Assembly (NCBI GenBank): GCA_038748365.1
Contig: JBCDIZ010000008.1
Coordinates: forward strand, 1 to 64,000
Reading direction: 5' to 3'
Length of the DNA stretch: 64,000 nt
Origin: Alterisphingorhabdus sp038748365
Lineage (GTDB): Bacteria > Pseudomonadota > Alphaproteobacteria > Sphingomonadales > Sphingomonadaceae
The stretch's first letter is position 1; each line of letters starts with the position of its first letter. Under the pieces are notes generated by a model. It saw only the letters and a program-made list of their open reading frames with translations, did no database searches and had not been told where the DNA came from. The position numbers and the translations under genes are program-made. Positions 24,380 to 32,363 of the stretch are shown here, piece by piece.

Positions 24380-26035
24380 ATGACCGCAGCACCCGAAACC
24401 GGCTGGGCTTCCAGCGATGATTACCCGACTCGATCAACCGGTATGCGGCTGTTTGTCATTCTGCTGGTCGCGCTCGCGCCATTGGCGCTGATCGCCTATC
24501 TCGCATCAGAACAAATTGAAAGCAGCGAAGAACAGGCGCGCCGGGAAGCAGCAGCCAATGGCGTTAATTTGGGCGCATTGCGGGTAAAGACCGCACTTGA
24601 TTCACAGCGGGCGATATTGCTGCGCGCAGCCAACTCTATTGCAATGGGTGGTGATACGGAGACGCTGTGCACCAGTCTACGCGATGAACTGCCCGAGAAA
24701 ATGTTGTCACAAGTGATGGTATTCAGCGACCAAAGCGGCACACCGCAATGCGGATTGAATGGCCCGGATAATGACATCATACGCAATCTGATGATCACCG
24801 GGGCACCCGATGACATCATCTTTACTCCTGACCATGATGGGCTGCTGGTTTTCTGGCAGGGCAGCAGCACGTCCGCTCATGCTGTGGCATTTTATAACAA
24901 TGATGATCTGGTCGATATTGCCGATCCGGAAGGCACCATGCCGCTATCGCATATCGAGCTGCATAAGGGTGATGAAACGCTGGTGCTAAGCGAGCTACCG
25001 CTGCGCAACAAACGCCATTTGGGCGATTATATTACCGCCGAGCAGCATGTAGCAGGACTCAAGCTGACCATGCGTCTGCCGCGCGAGCGCAAAAGCTCTT
25101 CACAATATCTGATCCGCATCATTCCGTTTATCATGATTCTGGCTGCTGCGGTCATCGGTTGGCTGGTGGTTACCCGGATGCTGGTGCGACCGATCCGGCA
25201 TCTGCGCAACAAGATGCGCAGTTTTGCTCCCGGCAGCGAGGTAACGCCGATGCACTCTGAATCGATGATCGCGCATGAAATCCTCGAACTCGACGATGTG
25301 TTCAGCCGCCTCGCAACCAAGGTCCGCACCGACAAACAGGCGCTTGCAGATGGTCTGGATGAGCAGGTGAAGCTCACCCGTGAAGTGCATCACCGGGTCA
25401 AAAACAATCTGCAAATTGTTACCAGCCTGCTCAGCCTGCATGCGCGTGGTGCCGAGAGCGACGATATTGCGCGTATTTATGCTTCGATCCAGCGGCGGGT
25501 GAATGCACTGGCAGTGGTGCATCGTCACCATTTCGCCGATAGCGAGGCCAGCCATGGCATTGCACTGCGCGAACTGATCTGTGAGGTCGTCGGCAGTTTC
25601 CGTGCCCGCGACCCGAAAGATGATCTCAACAGCCGCACGAAAATAGACGCAGAGCAGGTGCAGGTGGATCAGGATGTCGCAATGCCGGTGGCATTTCTGC
25701 TCACCGAACTGCTGGAATTGATCCAGAATAGTGGGACAAAAGGGCCAATCACCATCAGCGTCAGCACCCATGATGCGCAACAGGGTTTTGCCCGACTGGC
25801 CATAACATCATCTGCGCTTGCCGAGAATCCGAAGCTGGATGCGATGCTGAATGGCGGCGTTGCGAAAATCCTGCAAGGCCTGTCACGACAGTTGCGCGGC
25901 GCATTGGAGCAGGACCGTGAAGCAGGACGCTTCAGCTTGCCAATTCGGCTTTTTGGTACGCCTGCGACCGAGAAGCATCAGGATATCTCAGCCTCTGTAG
26001 CGGCAGTAAAAGCCGATTACGCGCCTGACGAGTAA
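24380..26035 (+). CDS. PhyP-like sensor histidine kinase with degenerate ATPase domain
   Basis: Membrane protein of 551 residues at the stress locus. It has two helices (about 24-42 and 245-266) around a periplasmic sensor domain, a HAMP-like linker, and a HisKA_2 dimerisation domain with EVHHRVKNNLQ (phospho-acceptor His338). The C-terminal ATPase domain is eroded: the N-box region reads FLLTELLELIQNSG with no Asn at the metal-binding position, and no DxGxG box is visible. In Sphingomonas the kinase-like protein at this locus, PhyP, is reported as a negative regulator of PhyR; a phosphatase role is the best inference. Its 3' end overlaps tgt by 19 bases, tail to tail. Confidence 0.85.
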   Translation: MTAAPETGWASSDDYPTRSTGMRLFVILLVALAPLALIAYLASEQIESSEEQARREAAANGVNLGALRVKTALDSQRAILLRAANSIAMGGDTETLCTSLRDELPEKMLSQVMVFSDQSGTPQCGLNGPDNDIIRNLMITGAPDDIIFTPDHDGLLVFWQGSSTSAHAVAFYNNDDLVDIADPEGTMPLSHIELHKGDETLVLSELPLRNKRHLGDYITAEQHVAGLKLTMRLPRERKSSSQYLIRIIPFIMILAAAVIGWLVVTRMLVRPIRHLRNKMRSFAPGSEVTPMHSESMIAHEILELDDVFSRLATKVRTDKQALADGLDEQVKLTREVHHRVKNNLQIVTSLLSLHARGAESDDIARIYASIQRRVNALAVVHRHHFADSEASHGIALRELICEVVGSFRARDPKDDLNSRTKIDAEQVQVDQDVAMPVAFLLTELLELIQNSGTKGPITISVSTHDAQQGFARLAITSSALAENPKLDAMLNGGVAKILQGLSRQLRGALEQDREAGRFSLPIRLFGTPATEKHQDISASVAAVKADYAPDE

Positions 26036-27147
26036 CGCTCCAGAAAAGTCTTTTGGAACGCAGCAAAGCGCCCTTCGGATATGGCATCGCGGATTTGCTG
26101 CATCATATTCTGGTAGAAACAGATATTATGCTGCGTCATCAGCATCGCACCCAATATCTCTTTCGAGCGGATCAGATGGTGCAAATAGGCGCGGCTGTAA
26201 TTCTGAGACGCCGGGCAAGGGCAATGTTCATCCAATGGCGCCAGATCCTCCGCATAGCGGGCATTGCGGATATTGATCGGTCCGGTGCTGGTAAAAGCCT
26301 GACCATTGCGGCCCGACCGCGTCGGCAGCACGCAATCGAACATATCCACACCGCGCGCTACAGCGCCGATAATATCATCGGGTTTACCTACCCCCATAAG
26401 ATAGCGCGGTCGATCATTGGGAAGCTGCTCGGGCGCATAGTCCAGCACATCAAACATTGCCTCTTGCCCCTCGCCGACCGCCAGACCGCCAATGGCATAG
26501 CCATCAAAACCGATATCGATAAGCTGTTCGGCCGATTGCTGGCGCAAATCTTCAAACAGCGCCCCCTGCTGGATGCCGAATAGCGCGGCGCGCGCGGCAT
26601 GGTCCTCGCCCGCATCAAAACCATCGCGCGAACGCTTGGCCCAGCGCATCGACATCGCCATAGACCGCGCCGCCTCTTCATGGTTGGCGCCATCGGCGGT
26701 GCATTCATCAAAGGCCATGACGATATCGGAACCCAGCAGCCGCTGTATCTCCATTGAGCGCTCGGGGCTGATCATATGACGCGAGCCGTCCAGATGGCTT
26801 TTGAACGAAACGCCTTCTTCGGTCACTTTGGTGAGGTCGGAAAGGCTCATCACCTGATAGCCGCCGCTATCGGTCAATATCGGCCGATCCCAGTTCATGA
26901 AACTGTGCAAACCGCCCAGCCGCGCCATGCGCTCCGCGCCAGGACGCAGCATCAGATGATAGGTATTGCCGAGGATAATATCCGCGCCCGCCGCGCGCAC
27001 ATCTTCTGTTGTCATCGCCTTGACAGTGGCGGCCGTGCCAACAGGCATAAAAGCAGGCGTGCGAATTGCGCCGCGCTGCATGGCCAGCGTCCCCTGACGC
27101 GCCTTGCCATCGCGGGCGTGAATGGTGAAAGAAAATCGTGGCTGCAT
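26017..27147 (-). CDS. tgt: tRNA-guanine transglycosylase (queuine tRNA-ribosyltransferase)
   Basis: Exchanges guanine 34 for preQ1 in tRNAs with GUN anticodons. The 376-residue product has FMPVGTAATVKAMTTEDV, catalytic Asp regions ILTDSGGYQVMSLSDL and MFDCVLPTRSGRNGQAFT, and the zinc site CPCPASQNYSRAYLHH. The frame opens at 27192, but MQPRFSFTIHARDG at 27147 is the conserved start. It forms a pathway pair with queA, from which it is separated by an opposite-strand DUF2282 gene. Confidence 0.97.
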   Translation of the reverse strand: MQPRFSFTIHARDGKARQGTLAMQRGAIRTPAFMPVGTAATVKAMTTEDVRAAGADIILGNTYHLMLRPGAERMARLGGLHSFMNWDRPILTDSGGYQVMSLSDLTKVTEEGVSFKSHLDGSRHMISPERSMEIQRLLGSDIVMAFDECTADGANHEEAARSMAMSMRWAKRSRDGFDAGEDHAARAALFGIQQGALFEDLRQQSAEQLIDIGFDGYAIGGLAVGEGQEAMFDVLDYAPEQLPNDRPRYLMGVGKPDDIIGAVARGVDMFDCVLPTRSGRNGQAFTSTGPINIRNARYAEDLAPLDEHCPCPASQNYSRAYLHHLIRSKEILGAMLMTQHNICFYQNMMQQIRDAISEGRFAAFQKTFLERYSSGA

Positions 27148-27324
27148 GATGCGCAGCCACCTAGAGCGCCACTGCGCGCTGGTCAATCTCACTGCTCGAA
27201 CAGAAAAATATCGAATCCGTAACGATATTTGACCTGAGCCAGCAATTCTGCGAATTTACGTCCAGCATTCTGGCTATGTTGCGAGTCTGCATATGAGATG
27301 GTGACCAACACCTGGGAGACGAGA

Positions 27325-27660
27325 ATGACGAAAACCACCCGTATGGGATCAATCGCAGCTTCAATGGTTGCAGCTGCATCACTGGCCGCCTGCTCTGGCG
27401 GTGCCTCAGGCGGCGAAGAAGAAGCCGCTTCGGGTGAAACGGAAACCGCTGAAGTCGCCAAGGCGGAAAAAGAGAAATGCTATGGCATTTCGCTCGCGGG
27501 CAAGAATGACTGCGCAGCCGGCCCCGGCACCTCATGCGCTGGCACCTCCACCGTCGACTATCAGGGCAATGCCTGGAAATATACGGATGCCGGCACCTGC
27601 GCCGATGAAGGCGGTACGCTGGAGCCTCAGGATAATGATGATCCGGGTGTTCCTGCGTAA
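27325..27660 (+). CDS. DUF2282 (bufferin BufA1-like) predicted lipoprotein, orphan
   Basis: A 111-residue secreted protein. The C-terminal half is a clear DUF2282 domain: KEKCYGISLAGKNDC, GPGTSCAGTSTVDYQGN and DAGTC supply four Cys (52, 63, 71, 92). DUF2282 proteins are the BufA1 bufferins, periplasmic copper-binding peptides whose Cys are modified by a DUF692 enzyme (BufB) and its partner BufC. None of these partners is next to this gene. The N-terminus is odd: instead of a plain signal peptide it has a lipobox (SLAAC, Cys23) followed by a Glu-rich linker. It reads against queA and tgt, has its own terminator, and probably moved in. Start chosen at MTKTTRMG; an upstream in-frame ATG exists at 27298. 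Confidence 0.85.
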   Translation: MTKTTRMGSIAASMVAAASLAACSGGASGGEEEAASGETETAEVAKAEKEKCYGISLAGKNDCAAGPGTSCAGTSTVDYQGNAWKYTDAGTCADEGGTLEPQDNDDPGVPA

Positions 27661-27682
27661 TTCGCAGATAATGTGATTATCG

Positions 27683-27712
27683 AAAAGGCGGCCTTATAGG
27701 TCGCCTTTTCTG
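27683..27712 (+). terminator. Rho-independent terminator after the DUF2282 gene
   Basis: AAAAGGCG and CGCCTTTT arms with an inner GCC/GGT pairing around TTATA, followed by a T-rich CTGTTTTG. It begins 23 bases after the DUF2282 stop. The preceding A-run means it might also stop transcripts coming from queA on the minus strand. Confidence 0.8.
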
Positions 27713-27732
27713 TTTTGTAGTACCCAGTTTAC

Positions 27733-27805
27733 CCGTACGCCTCGAGCGAAGTCGAGAGGCCGGTGCGAGTGGAGAGCCTTGTCTCGACTAGGCTCGACAC
27801 GAACG
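27733..27805. repeat. Intergenic dyad repeat, family B
   Basis: Arms CCGTACGCCTCGAGCGAAGTC and GGCTCGACACGAACG around GAGAGGCCGGTGCGAGTGGAGAGCC (positions 27753-27777). It lies in the convergent gap between the DUF2282 gene and queA. Confidence 0.78.
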
Positions 27806-27821
27806 AGAATCTAGGATCATC

Positions 27822-28865
27822 CTAATTCGCCGCCGGATTCACCCATAACAGCGAAGAATCGCCATAGCTGTAAAAGCGGTATTTCTGCGTGATGGCATGG
27901 GCATAGACTACTTTCATTGTTTCCAGCCCGGCAACCGCGCTGACCAGCATAAACAGGGTTGAACGCGGCAGATGGAAATTGGTCATCAGCGCATCGATCA
28001 TGCGGAAGCGATAGCCCGGCGTGATGAAGATGTCGGTGTCACCACTCCATGCATCAATATGGCCATGTTCGTCCGCCGCGCTTTCCAGAACCCTTAGGCT
28101 GGTGGTGCCGACGGCGATAATCCGCCGCCCTTCGGCCTTTGCGGCTGACAGGCGCGCAGCGACATCGGGCGCGATCTCGCCCCATTCGCTGTGCATCTGA
28201 TGGTCATCGGTATCATCGGCCTTAACCGGCAGAAATGTGCCCGCGCCGACATGCAGCGTTATCGTCTCGGTCTGAATGCTATGGTCGTTGAGCGCCTGCA
28301 TCAGCCCCGGCGTAAAGTGTAGCGAGGCGGTAGGTGCCGCCACCGCGCCTTCGCGCTCGGCAAAGATGGTCTGATAATCATCCTTGTCCTGCTCATCGAT
28401 GGCACGCTTATTAGCAATATAGGGTGGCAGCGGCATGGACCCTGCACGCTCCAGCAAAACCTCAACCGGTTCATCCCCGTCAAAGGCAAGGGTGAAGCTG
28501 CCATTATCATGCCGCGCCTCGGCAAACGCGGTGACACCTTGGCCAAAATCTACCTGCTCGCCGATACGGAGCTTTTTGGCATTGCGGATAAAGGCTTCCC
28601 AGCGGCGGCCATCAATCCGCTTGTGCAGCGTTGCGCCGATTTTGGCATCGCCACGACGGCCTTCAAGCTGCGCCTGAATAACCTTGGTATCATTGAACAC
28701 GAGCACATCGCCGGCACGCAACTGGGTTGGCAGATCACCGACCTTATGATCGCTCAGCGCACCATCCGGGCTGACAACCAGAAAATTCGCCGATTCTCGT
28801 GGTTCTGCCGGGCGCAACGCGATCAGCTCTTCGGGCAGATCAAAGTCAAACAGGTCAACCCGCAT
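27822..28865 (-). CDS. queA: S-adenosylmethionine:tRNA ribosyltransferase-isomerase
   Basis: Moves the ribosyl moiety of SAM onto preQ1-tRNA to form epoxyqueuosine. The 347-residue product starts MRVDLFDFDLPEELIALRP, has DVLVFNDTKVIQAQL, a VAAPTASLHFTP segment and the C-terminal NFHLPRSTLFMLVSAVAG, all typical. It follows the cyclophilin gene by 32 bases and acts after tgt in the same pathway. Confidence 0.97.
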   Translation of the reverse strand: MRVDLFDFDLPEELIALRPAEPRESANFLVVSPDGALSDHKVGDLPTQLRAGDVLVFNDTKVIQAQLEGRRGDAKIGATLHKRIDGRRWEAFIRNAKKLRIGEQVDFGQGVTAFAEARHDNGSFTLAFDGDEPVEVLLERAGSMPLPPYIANKRAIDEQDKDDYQTIFAEREGAVAAPTASLHFTPGLMQALNDHSIQTETITLHVGAGTFLPVKADDTDDHQMHSEWGEIAPDVAARLSAAKAEGRRIIAVGTTSLRVLESAADEHGHIDAWSGDTDIFITPGYRFRMIDALMTNFHLPRSTLFMLVSAVAGLETMKVVYAHAITQKYRFYSYGDSSLLWVNPAAN

Positions 28866-28897
28866 ATGCCGCCCCCAATGCTGTTCGCTTTCAGGCC

Positions 28898-29617
28898 TTA
28901 GCCAATGGGCGCGTTGAGATCATCCACGGTGATAACCGGCTCATCATCCATAGGCTCAGCAAAATTCGGCATTGGCATGTTCTGCGACGCCAGAGACGCC
29001 TGAATGATCCGCGAAGGCTGTGTGGGAGGTTCGCCACGATTGATCAGGTCAACATATTGCATGCCCGCCTTCACCCGACCAAAATTGGTATATTTATTAT
29101 CAAGCGAGAAGCGCGGATAGAAGACGATGAAAAACTGGCTGTTGGCGCTGTTCGGATCATTCGTCCGCGCCATGGAAACCGTGCCGCGTAGATGCGGAAT
29201 GCGGTTAAACTCTTCCTCCAAATCAGGCAGTTCCGAGCCACCCTGACCTGTGCCCGTGGGATCACCGGTTTGTGCCATAAAGCCGTCAATCACGCGGTGG
29301 AAAACAATCCCGTTATAAAAGCCCTGCTGCACCAGTGTTTTGATACGGTTGACATGATTAGGAGCGATATCGGGGTAAAGCTGAATCGTCACTCTGCCAC
29401 CGGTCGAGAGGTCGAGATGCAGCGTATTCTCTGGATTGTCGCGGATTGCCTTACGCTCTTCCGGTGTCAGCACCGGAGCGGCTGGCGCTTCGGTTGCTGT
29501 TTCAGCATCTTCTTCTGCATCCTGCGCCAAAGCGGGCGGCGCCTGTATGGCCAGCACAGCAATGGCCGCCAAAATGATCACCCATGCAGAATGCATCAAC
29601 GCAAATTTCCGCACCAT
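28898..29617 (-). CDS. Periplasmic cyclophilin-type peptidyl-prolyl isomerase
   Basis: Exported prolyl isomerase of 239 residues. A signal peptide (about residues 1-31, cleavage after PPALA) and an acidic linker precede the cyclophilin fold, with IVFHRVIDGFMAQTGDP and GTVSMARTNDPNSANSQFFI as the catalytic core (active-site Arg in FHRV). The C-terminus has an acidic extension of about 25 residues. The coaD-cyclophilin-queA order is typical of sphingomonads. Confidence 0.95.
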   Translation of the reverse strand: MVRKFALMHSAWVIILAAIAVLAIQAPPALAQDAEEDAETATEAPAAPVLTPEERKAIRDNPENTLHLDLSTGGRVTIQLYPDIAPNHVNRIKTLVQQGFYNGIVFHRVIDGFMAQTGDPTGTGQGGSELPDLEEEFNRIPHLRGTVSMARTNDPNSANSQFFIVFYPRFSLDNKYTNFGRVKAGMQYVDLINRGEPPTQPSRIIQASLASQNMPMPNFAEPMDDEPVITVDDLNAPIG

Positions 29618-29729
29618 TGCCTATATCTCCAAAATATTCAGCGTCCGCCATAGCATGGCGGCAATTTCGTCGCATGCGATGCGATAAGGCGGCAATGCTG
29701 TCAACACACTGAATGATCCGCTTCTTGGG

Positions 29730-30239
29730 TCAGCCGCCCTTAAGGCCCAACTCGGCCACCCGCGTTTCCACCTGCGTGCGCACCGCAGGGGTAACAAATT
29801 TGTCAATCTCACCGCCATACAGCGCGATTTCCTTAACCAGCCGCGAGGCAATGGGCTGCAATGAAACATCCGCCATCAGGAACACCGTATCGATATTGTC
29901 ATTCAACTGGCGGTTCATGCCGGTGAGCTGATACTCATATTCAAAATCGGTGACACCGCGTATGCCGCGAATAACCACCGAAGCGCGCTGATCATCGGCA
30001 AAGTCCATTAGCAGCGAGTTGAAACCGACAACCTCAATATTGGCATTGTCCAGTGCCGCCACTTCGCGCCGTACCATCTCCATGCGCTCATCATCGGAAA
30101 ACATCGGCGACTTGCTGATATTGGTGGTGACACCGATAATCAGCTTGTCGACCAACTTCGCGCCACGCTGAATAATATCCATATGACCCAGGGTAATCGG
30201 GTCAAAAGTCCCCGGATAGACGCCTATGCGTTGTGTCAT
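29730..30239 (-). CDS. coaD: Phosphopantetheine adenylyltransferase
   Basis: Fourth step of CoA synthesis. The 169-residue product begins MTQRIGVYPGTFDPITLGHMD (split at residue 20) with the T/HxGH nucleotidyl-transfer motif, and ends in the usual SLQPIASRLVKEIALYGG. The frame opens at 30287, but the ATG at 30239 is the family start and lies 1 base from the ispA stop, indicating coupling. Confidence 0.97.
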   Translation of the reverse strand: MTQRIGVYPGTFDPITLGHMDIIQRGAKLVDKLIIGVTTNISKSPMFSDDERMEMVRREVAALDNANIEVVGFNSLLMDFADDQRASVVIRGIRGVTDFEYEYQLTGMNRQLNDNIDTVFLMADVSLQPIASRLVKEIALYGGEIDKFVTPAVRTQVETRVAELGLKGG

Positions 30240-30240
30240 G

Positions 30241-31158
30241 TTAGCGATCCCTCTCCACAATAAACCGCGCCAGCGCGCGCAGCACATCAGCCTCGGCTCC
30301 GAAATCCTGCAAATGGCCTACCGCCTGATCGACCAGGAAAAATGCCTGTTCGCGCGCGCGTTCGACGCCTAGCAGCGAAAGGAAGGTGGCCTTGCCCGCC
30401 GCCTCATCCTTGCCCAGCGCCTTGCCCGCCAGTTCTTCATCACCTTCGACATCGAGCAGATCATCGGCAATCTGGAAAGCGAGGCCAATATCGCGGGCAT
30501 AGGCACGCAATGAACTGCGGCCTTCTTCAGGCAGACGCCCCAATATCGCGCCCATTTCAACAGAAACACCGATTAATGCGCCGGTCTTTAACTGCTGCAA
30601 GCGAGTGACGGTGGCGAGGTCAAAATCCTCACCATCCGCAGCCAGATCCATCATCTGACCACCGGCCATGCCGGAGGGGCCGCTGGCGGTAGCAAGAGCG
30701 GTGACCAGCTCTACACCGACAAAAGGGTCGCTATGCACATCGGGGGAAACCAGCAGTTCGAACGCCAGATCATGCAGCGAATCCCCGGCAAGAACCGCGA
30801 CATCCTCGCCAAAGGCTTTGTGCACCGTGGGCTTGCCGCGACGCAGATCGTCATCATCCATACATGGCAGATCATCATGGATCAGCGAATAGACGTGAAT
30901 GGCCTCCACCGCGGTTGAGGCTAGCAGCGCCGCATTGCGATCCACCCCGAAAAGTGACGCAGTTTCGGTCAGCAATAACGGTCGCACCCGCTTGCCGCCG
31001 CCGATCGCCGCATGGCGCATTGCCTCGAACAACGGGGCTCGGGCATCATCGGGAACCAGCAGAATCCGGTCGAAAACCGCATCAATGTCTTCAGCAATAG
31101 CGCGAAAAGCATCTGGCAAAAGCGATGAATCAGGCGATGATGATGGTTGATCCGTCAT
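30241..31158 (-). CDS. ispA: Farnesyl diphosphate synthase (polyprenyl synthetase)
   Basis: Condenses IPP with DMAPP/GPP to farnesyl diphosphate, feeding quinone, heme O and carotenoid synthesis. The 305-residue product has both Asp-rich motifs: HDDLPCMDDDDLRRGKPT (about residue 92) and the second, FQIADDLLDVEGD (about 230). Typical short-chain length. It also contains the C-terminal KATFLSLLG segment. Located between xseB and coaD. Confidence 0.95.
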   Translation of the reverse strand: MTDQPSSSPDSSLLPDAFRAIAEDIDAVFDRILLVPDDARAPLFEAMRHAAIGGGKRVRPLLLTETASLFGVDRNAALLASTAVEAIHVYSLIHDDLPCMDDDDLRRGKPTVHKAFGEDVAVLAGDSLHDLAFELLVSPDVHSDPFVGVELVTALATASGPSGMAGGQMMDLAADGEDFDLATVTRLQQLKTGALIGVSVEMGAILGRLPEEGRSSLRAYARDIGLAFQIADDLLDVEGDEELAGKALGKDEAAGKATFLSLLGVERAREQAFFLVDQAVGHLQDFGAEADVLRALARFIVERDR

Positions 31159-31224
31159 GTTTCCCCGCTTCTCATACTATCATCGCGCGACCCCGAAACG
31201 GGCGATGAGCATCCCCAAATCCTG

Positions 31225-31482
31225 TCAGTCATCCAGCGGCTGGGTGCCGAGCTTGCCATCAGCGCCAACCGTAATCTTCTCGATCCGGCTTTTGGCATCA
31301 TCCAGACGCTGCTGGCAATGGGCGCGTAGCTTCTCACCCAGCGTGTAGAGCGTGATCGAACTGTCCAAAGACGCCTCACCGCTTTCCAGCTGGCGCACCA
31401 CATGTTCCAGCTTGCCCAGTGCATCCTCGAAACTCAGCGCCGCAATCGCCGCATCATCCATCTGCAAATCATTATCTGTCAT
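31225..31482 (-). CDS. xseB: Exodeoxyribonuclease VII small subunit
   Basis: Small helical subunit that stabilises the XseA nuclease. The 85-residue product contains the signature LSFEDALGKLEHVVRQLESG and GEASLDSSITLYTLGEKLRAHCQ (shown here in overlapping parts, residues 14-58). xseA is not in the window. It is followed by ispA, the common order in proteobacteria. Confidence 0.95.
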   Translation of the reverse strand: MTDNDLQMDDAAIAALSFEDALGKLEHVVRQLESGEASLDSSITLYTLGEKLRAHCQQRLDDAKSRIEKITVGADGKLGTQPLDD

Positions 31483-31605
31483 AGCCCTATGCTTTGACGG
31501 GCGGGCGGGTCCGGGTCAAGGGCTGGCAAATCGCACCACGTGATTTGCATTAACCAGCATCGCATGCATAGAATGCAACAAACCACAAATGCAGGGGTAT
31601 CAAGC

Positions 31606-32292
31606 ATGTTTATTGGCCATTACGCGCCTGCTTTTGTCGCAGCGGCTATTGCGGCTCGTGATGATCAGGGAACGCAACGCCGCGTCGGCCTCGGCACCAT
31701 GTTTATCGCTGCCCAGCTTGTGGATTATGGTTTCTTTGGACTGGCGCTAGCTGGGATTGAGAAGATGCGCATTTCGCCGGGTATCGCGGTGATGAATGCG
31801 ATGGACCTTTACTATTACCCCTATACGCACAGTCTGGTTGGGGCGTTGCTATGGGCAGCGGGCTTTGGACTGATAATAATGCTGCTCGGCGGCAATCGCC
31901 GCGGCGCGCTGTTGGCGGCATTGGTGGTGGTGTCGCACTGGTTCCTCGACCTGGTCGTCCATGTCCCGGATCTCACACTCTATGGCGATGAGCCCAAATT
32001 GGGGCTGGGTTTATGGAATCACCCAGTAGTTGTCATTCCGCTGGAATTGGCGCTCTGCTTTGGCGCGCTTCTCTATTATATCATGACAACACGGCCCAAT
32101 CAGGCCGGCGCGAAACGCACATGGATTGCGCCGCTGGTCCTGGCAGTCACCCTGCTAGCGCTGCAACTCTATGATTGGTTCGGCCCAGAACCCGAAACCT
32201 ATGATCCCAGCATCGCGACTACTGCGCTGTTCGCCTTTACCCTGCTGGCCGCGCTCGCTTGGTGGGCCGCACGAGGGCGCATCGCGAGATAA
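31606..32292 (+). CDS. Multi-pass membrane protein with conserved His clusters
   Basis: A 228-residue protein with about six hydrophobic segments. His-containing sequences HYAPAFVAAA at the start, YTHSLVGALLWA near residue 68 and VVSHWFLDLVVHVPDLTL near residue 110 resemble the metal-site pattern of YdjM/DUF457-type membrane hydrolases, but I cannot confirm the family. AGGGG at 31593-31597 supports the ATG at 31606; the frame opens further upstream. The region between it and xseB (divergent, 120 bases) shows no clear promoter. Confidence 0.8.
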   Translation: MFIGHYAPAFVAAAIAARDDQGTQRRVGLGTMFIAAQLVDYGFFGLALAGIEKMRISPGIAVMNAMDLYYYPYTHSLVGALLWAAGFGLIIMLLGGNRRGALLAALVVVSHWFLDLVVHVPDLTLYGDEPKLGLGLWNHPVVVIPLELALCFGALLYYIMTTRPNQAGAKRTWIAPLVLAVTLLALQLYDWFGPEPETYDPSIATTALFAFTLLAALAWWAARGRIAR

Positions 32293-32363
32293 TCGGGGAT
32301 TACCGCGCCTGTAGCGACCATCCCCTCTGGTCCTTGTCAGCATGACTCGCTAGAGCGCATTTC

